A DNA stretch of 64,000 nucleotides from Incurvaria masculella (Eukaryota > Arthropoda > Insecta > Lepidoptera > Incurvariidae): positions 18,184,501-18,248,500 of the forward strand of contig OX335641.1 of NCBI GenBank assembly GCA_946894095.1, read 5' to 3'. The notes below the pieces were generated by a model, which saw only the letters and a list, made by a program, of their open reading frames with translations, did not search any database and was not told where the DNA came from. Shown here one piece after another: positions 62,226-64,000 of the stretch. Numbering within the stretch: position 1 is the stretch's first letter; every line of letters starts with the position of its first letter. A program made the translations under genes and the position numbers.

Positions 62226-63139
62226 CTGGAAACGCGATTGAATGTACCCCATTATTACGCTAAAAAGCAAATTCGAACGATACCCCTCCGGCAGGTACAA
62301 TGGTTGCGCGATCACGAAATATTGGCGAATGCATTTTTGTAAATGCATGCATAGGTGCGTGCTCAACGGGGTTTTTTACCCCATTTCATTCTATTTCTTG
62401 CATTCTAACCCTCGTCTGGGACCAACTGCCGACTTCGCATTTGGATTTTTTGTTTGATTTCGTTTTTTTGCGAGTTTCGATTTTTTTCTTCGGCGCGCTT
62501 TTTATATTACCTGAGACGGTTTTTTTCCCGCATTAAGCAGATCAACCGAGAAACACATTTAAAAGCTGCTTAATGGTACGCCGGTGGTAGGAGCGTACCG
62601 ATAATTGATCGAAAGGGATCGATGTGGTCCGATGTTGCTTCGAAGATTATTTCGGCGACGGTTGCGTCAATTTTGGTCAGTTCGTTTCTGATTATAGGAG
62701 CTTTATTTTTAATCTAAGATGTTTATTTAATTAGTTCAAATACCACATTTATTCCACCACATGAATTGAAAATGTCTTTGTCAAATGTTTCTGTCAAATT
62801 ATGATTTGCACATTTGCACCTTGCACAGGGCACACAGATCGATAATAGGAAGTCTACTAAAAGTATCTATTTACTTTCTTTCTATGCTCATACCTGCAAT
62901 ATATTTATTAGAAACTACAATAATATATGTATTATCTGCTAAAAGTTTCTGTAAAGGCTGATAATAACATTATGCAATCCAATTACTCGTTTCAATAATG
63001 CGATTGCAATGCGTAATCAATGAGTAATATTATATTAATATGAATAAGATTACCTACATAGTACACCTATAATGTGTAGATATCATCATGCTATCATCCC
63101 TATTCCATACTAAAGAAAAATGCGAAAGAAACTCGGGTC
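62226..63139. other. upstream flank of nub, nothing firm
   Basis: 62226-62680 is of mixed composition and free of repeats, so may be regulatory; 62690-63139 is AT-rich. Confidence 0.35.
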
Positions 63140-63445
63140 CGTCTGTTACATTTCACGCCTTAACTGGGAATTAGGTGCCATGCCAGGAACTTCCCTTTAT
63201 GAGCTACGGCTACATTGAACTGGATGGTAAACACGAACAATTTTCATTGCCGCTCGACCATATTTTCATTCAATGCGATGGTAGCAACCCGGGCGAGCTT
63301 AAACCGTAAAACCTAATTGAGGAAGGGGACCTACAGTTTTACATGGATTCCAAACTATGGAGCAGCTCGCATCGTTACGAAATGCACTTATCCAACTCAG
63401 AATGAGAAAGAAAGTGGTGCATGAACGGGGCGTGGATTTGAACGT
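63140..63445 (-). mobile_element. SINE family A copy
   Basis: GGGAATTAGGTGCCATGCCA, GGCTACATTGAACTGGATGG, TTTTCATTGCCGCTCGACCA and CATGAACGGGGCGTGGATT. Confidence 0.75.
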
Positions 63446-63589
63446 GTGATGTGGTAAAAGAAAACACAATATGAAAGTTACCAAGATTTGTAAAAAAAAT
63501 TTTGTCCTAAAGTCTGCTGGTCCCGATGGTTGAATGACACGAAGAAATTGCTTCGCGGGGAACATTCCAACAAACAAACAAATACGTTA

Positions 63590-63685
63590 AATGCAAGGAA
63601 GGTCCTGGCATGGCACCTAGTTTCCATTAGGTGTGATGGGCGGTGTGTGTGATAGGTGTTAGCTATCCTTTTCCAGTAAAAATAC
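63590..63685 (+). mobile_element. SINE family A tail fragment
   Basis: GGAAGGTCCTGGCATGGCAC and GTGTTAGCTATCCTTTTCCA. Confidence 0.5.
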
Positions 63686-64000
63686 TCAATAACAGTTTCA
63701 AAGTAAAAAAATTGGAGCGTTACAACTTTTCTAGCAAGAAATATTTTTTTTGTCTTCTTCTCCTCTCTTTTTCTTCTACTCTTCAGTCTACACGTCTACA
63801 GTCTTCACTCTACAGTCTGACACGGCACAGGAAAGAAAAAAAAAATATTGATTAAAATAGCAGAATCTTTATGATAACGTAGTTTTGACCAAAAGTTCTT
63901 GAGTGATTCATTTCTACGCAAAGATTACTCGATAATCTGTATCGATAAAAGAGAATTTCATATCGGTCAATAAATACATATTGCACAGTTTTATCTATGT

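Noticed and set aside
61993..62263. Frames of 60-86 residues on both strands
   Set aside because: Lie in the GC-rich nub 5' region, Arg/Pro/Gly-rich by composition, and do not fit the exon 1 start, which has an upstream stop.

Overview
The window looks like a piece of an insect nuclear chromosome, most likely a moth or butterfly (Lepidoptera). This is an inference from four things: split genes with GT-AG introns, a POU-homeobox gene of the insect nubbin/Pdm type, a dense load of tRNA- and 5S-rRNA-headed SINEs, MITEs, a mariner and a gypsy element, and AT-rich introns with short GC-rich islands. No species was identified and no search was run.

Layout. (1) About 1-10,600, minus strand: the 5' six coding exons (387 codons) of a GPR180/TMEM145-type seven-transmembrane protein; its 3' end lies left of the window. 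One intron carries a complete, apparently young Ty3/gypsy retrotransposon (2504-6976) with identical LTRs and a single intact 1325-residue gag-pol frame. (2) 12,821-13,060, plus: a small unrecognised 79-residue protein. (3) 18,206-22,482, plus: a nuclear protein of about 599 residues with a Myb domain of the RAP1/TERF2IP type, in five coding exons. (4) 26,927-61,942, minus: the POU-homeobox gene nubbin (nub/Pdm), reconstructed here as ten coding exons giving 496 residues, with all intron phases consistent, a complete POU-specific domain and a complete homeodomain. Its first intron is 11.7 kb and its second 12.1 kb; they hold SINEs and MITEs, an intact mariner transposase gene (42,759-43,784) and several GC-rich islands that could be regulatory. 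The RAP1-like gene and nub converge on a 4.4-kb AT-rich stretch.

The most unusual structural theme is repeated local duplication of coding exons. nub exon 3 is followed by five further copies, most at an exact 149-bp period, each with a splice donor but without the splice acceptor. nub exon 4 has three decayed copies, one split by a 227-bp insertion with a 15-bp target duplication. Exon 6 of the GPR180/TMEM145-like gene has a 179-bp tandem copy with a stop codon. Exon 3 of the RAP1-like gene has a stray copy 4.9 kb upstream. Other items worth attention are hammerhead-ribozyme-like motifs in foldback repeats, a block of TATACGTTGTG palindromes, a MITE inserted into a copy of itself, a 47-bp-arm perfect hairpin close to a nub splice site, and a SINE whose head is derived from 5S rRNA.

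The genes do not form a pathway; they are neighbours. Exon boundaries were inferred by eye from splice consensus, phase agreement and protein-family sense. They are strong for nub, good for the GPR180/TMEM145-like gene, and good for all but the last exon of the RAP1-like gene.
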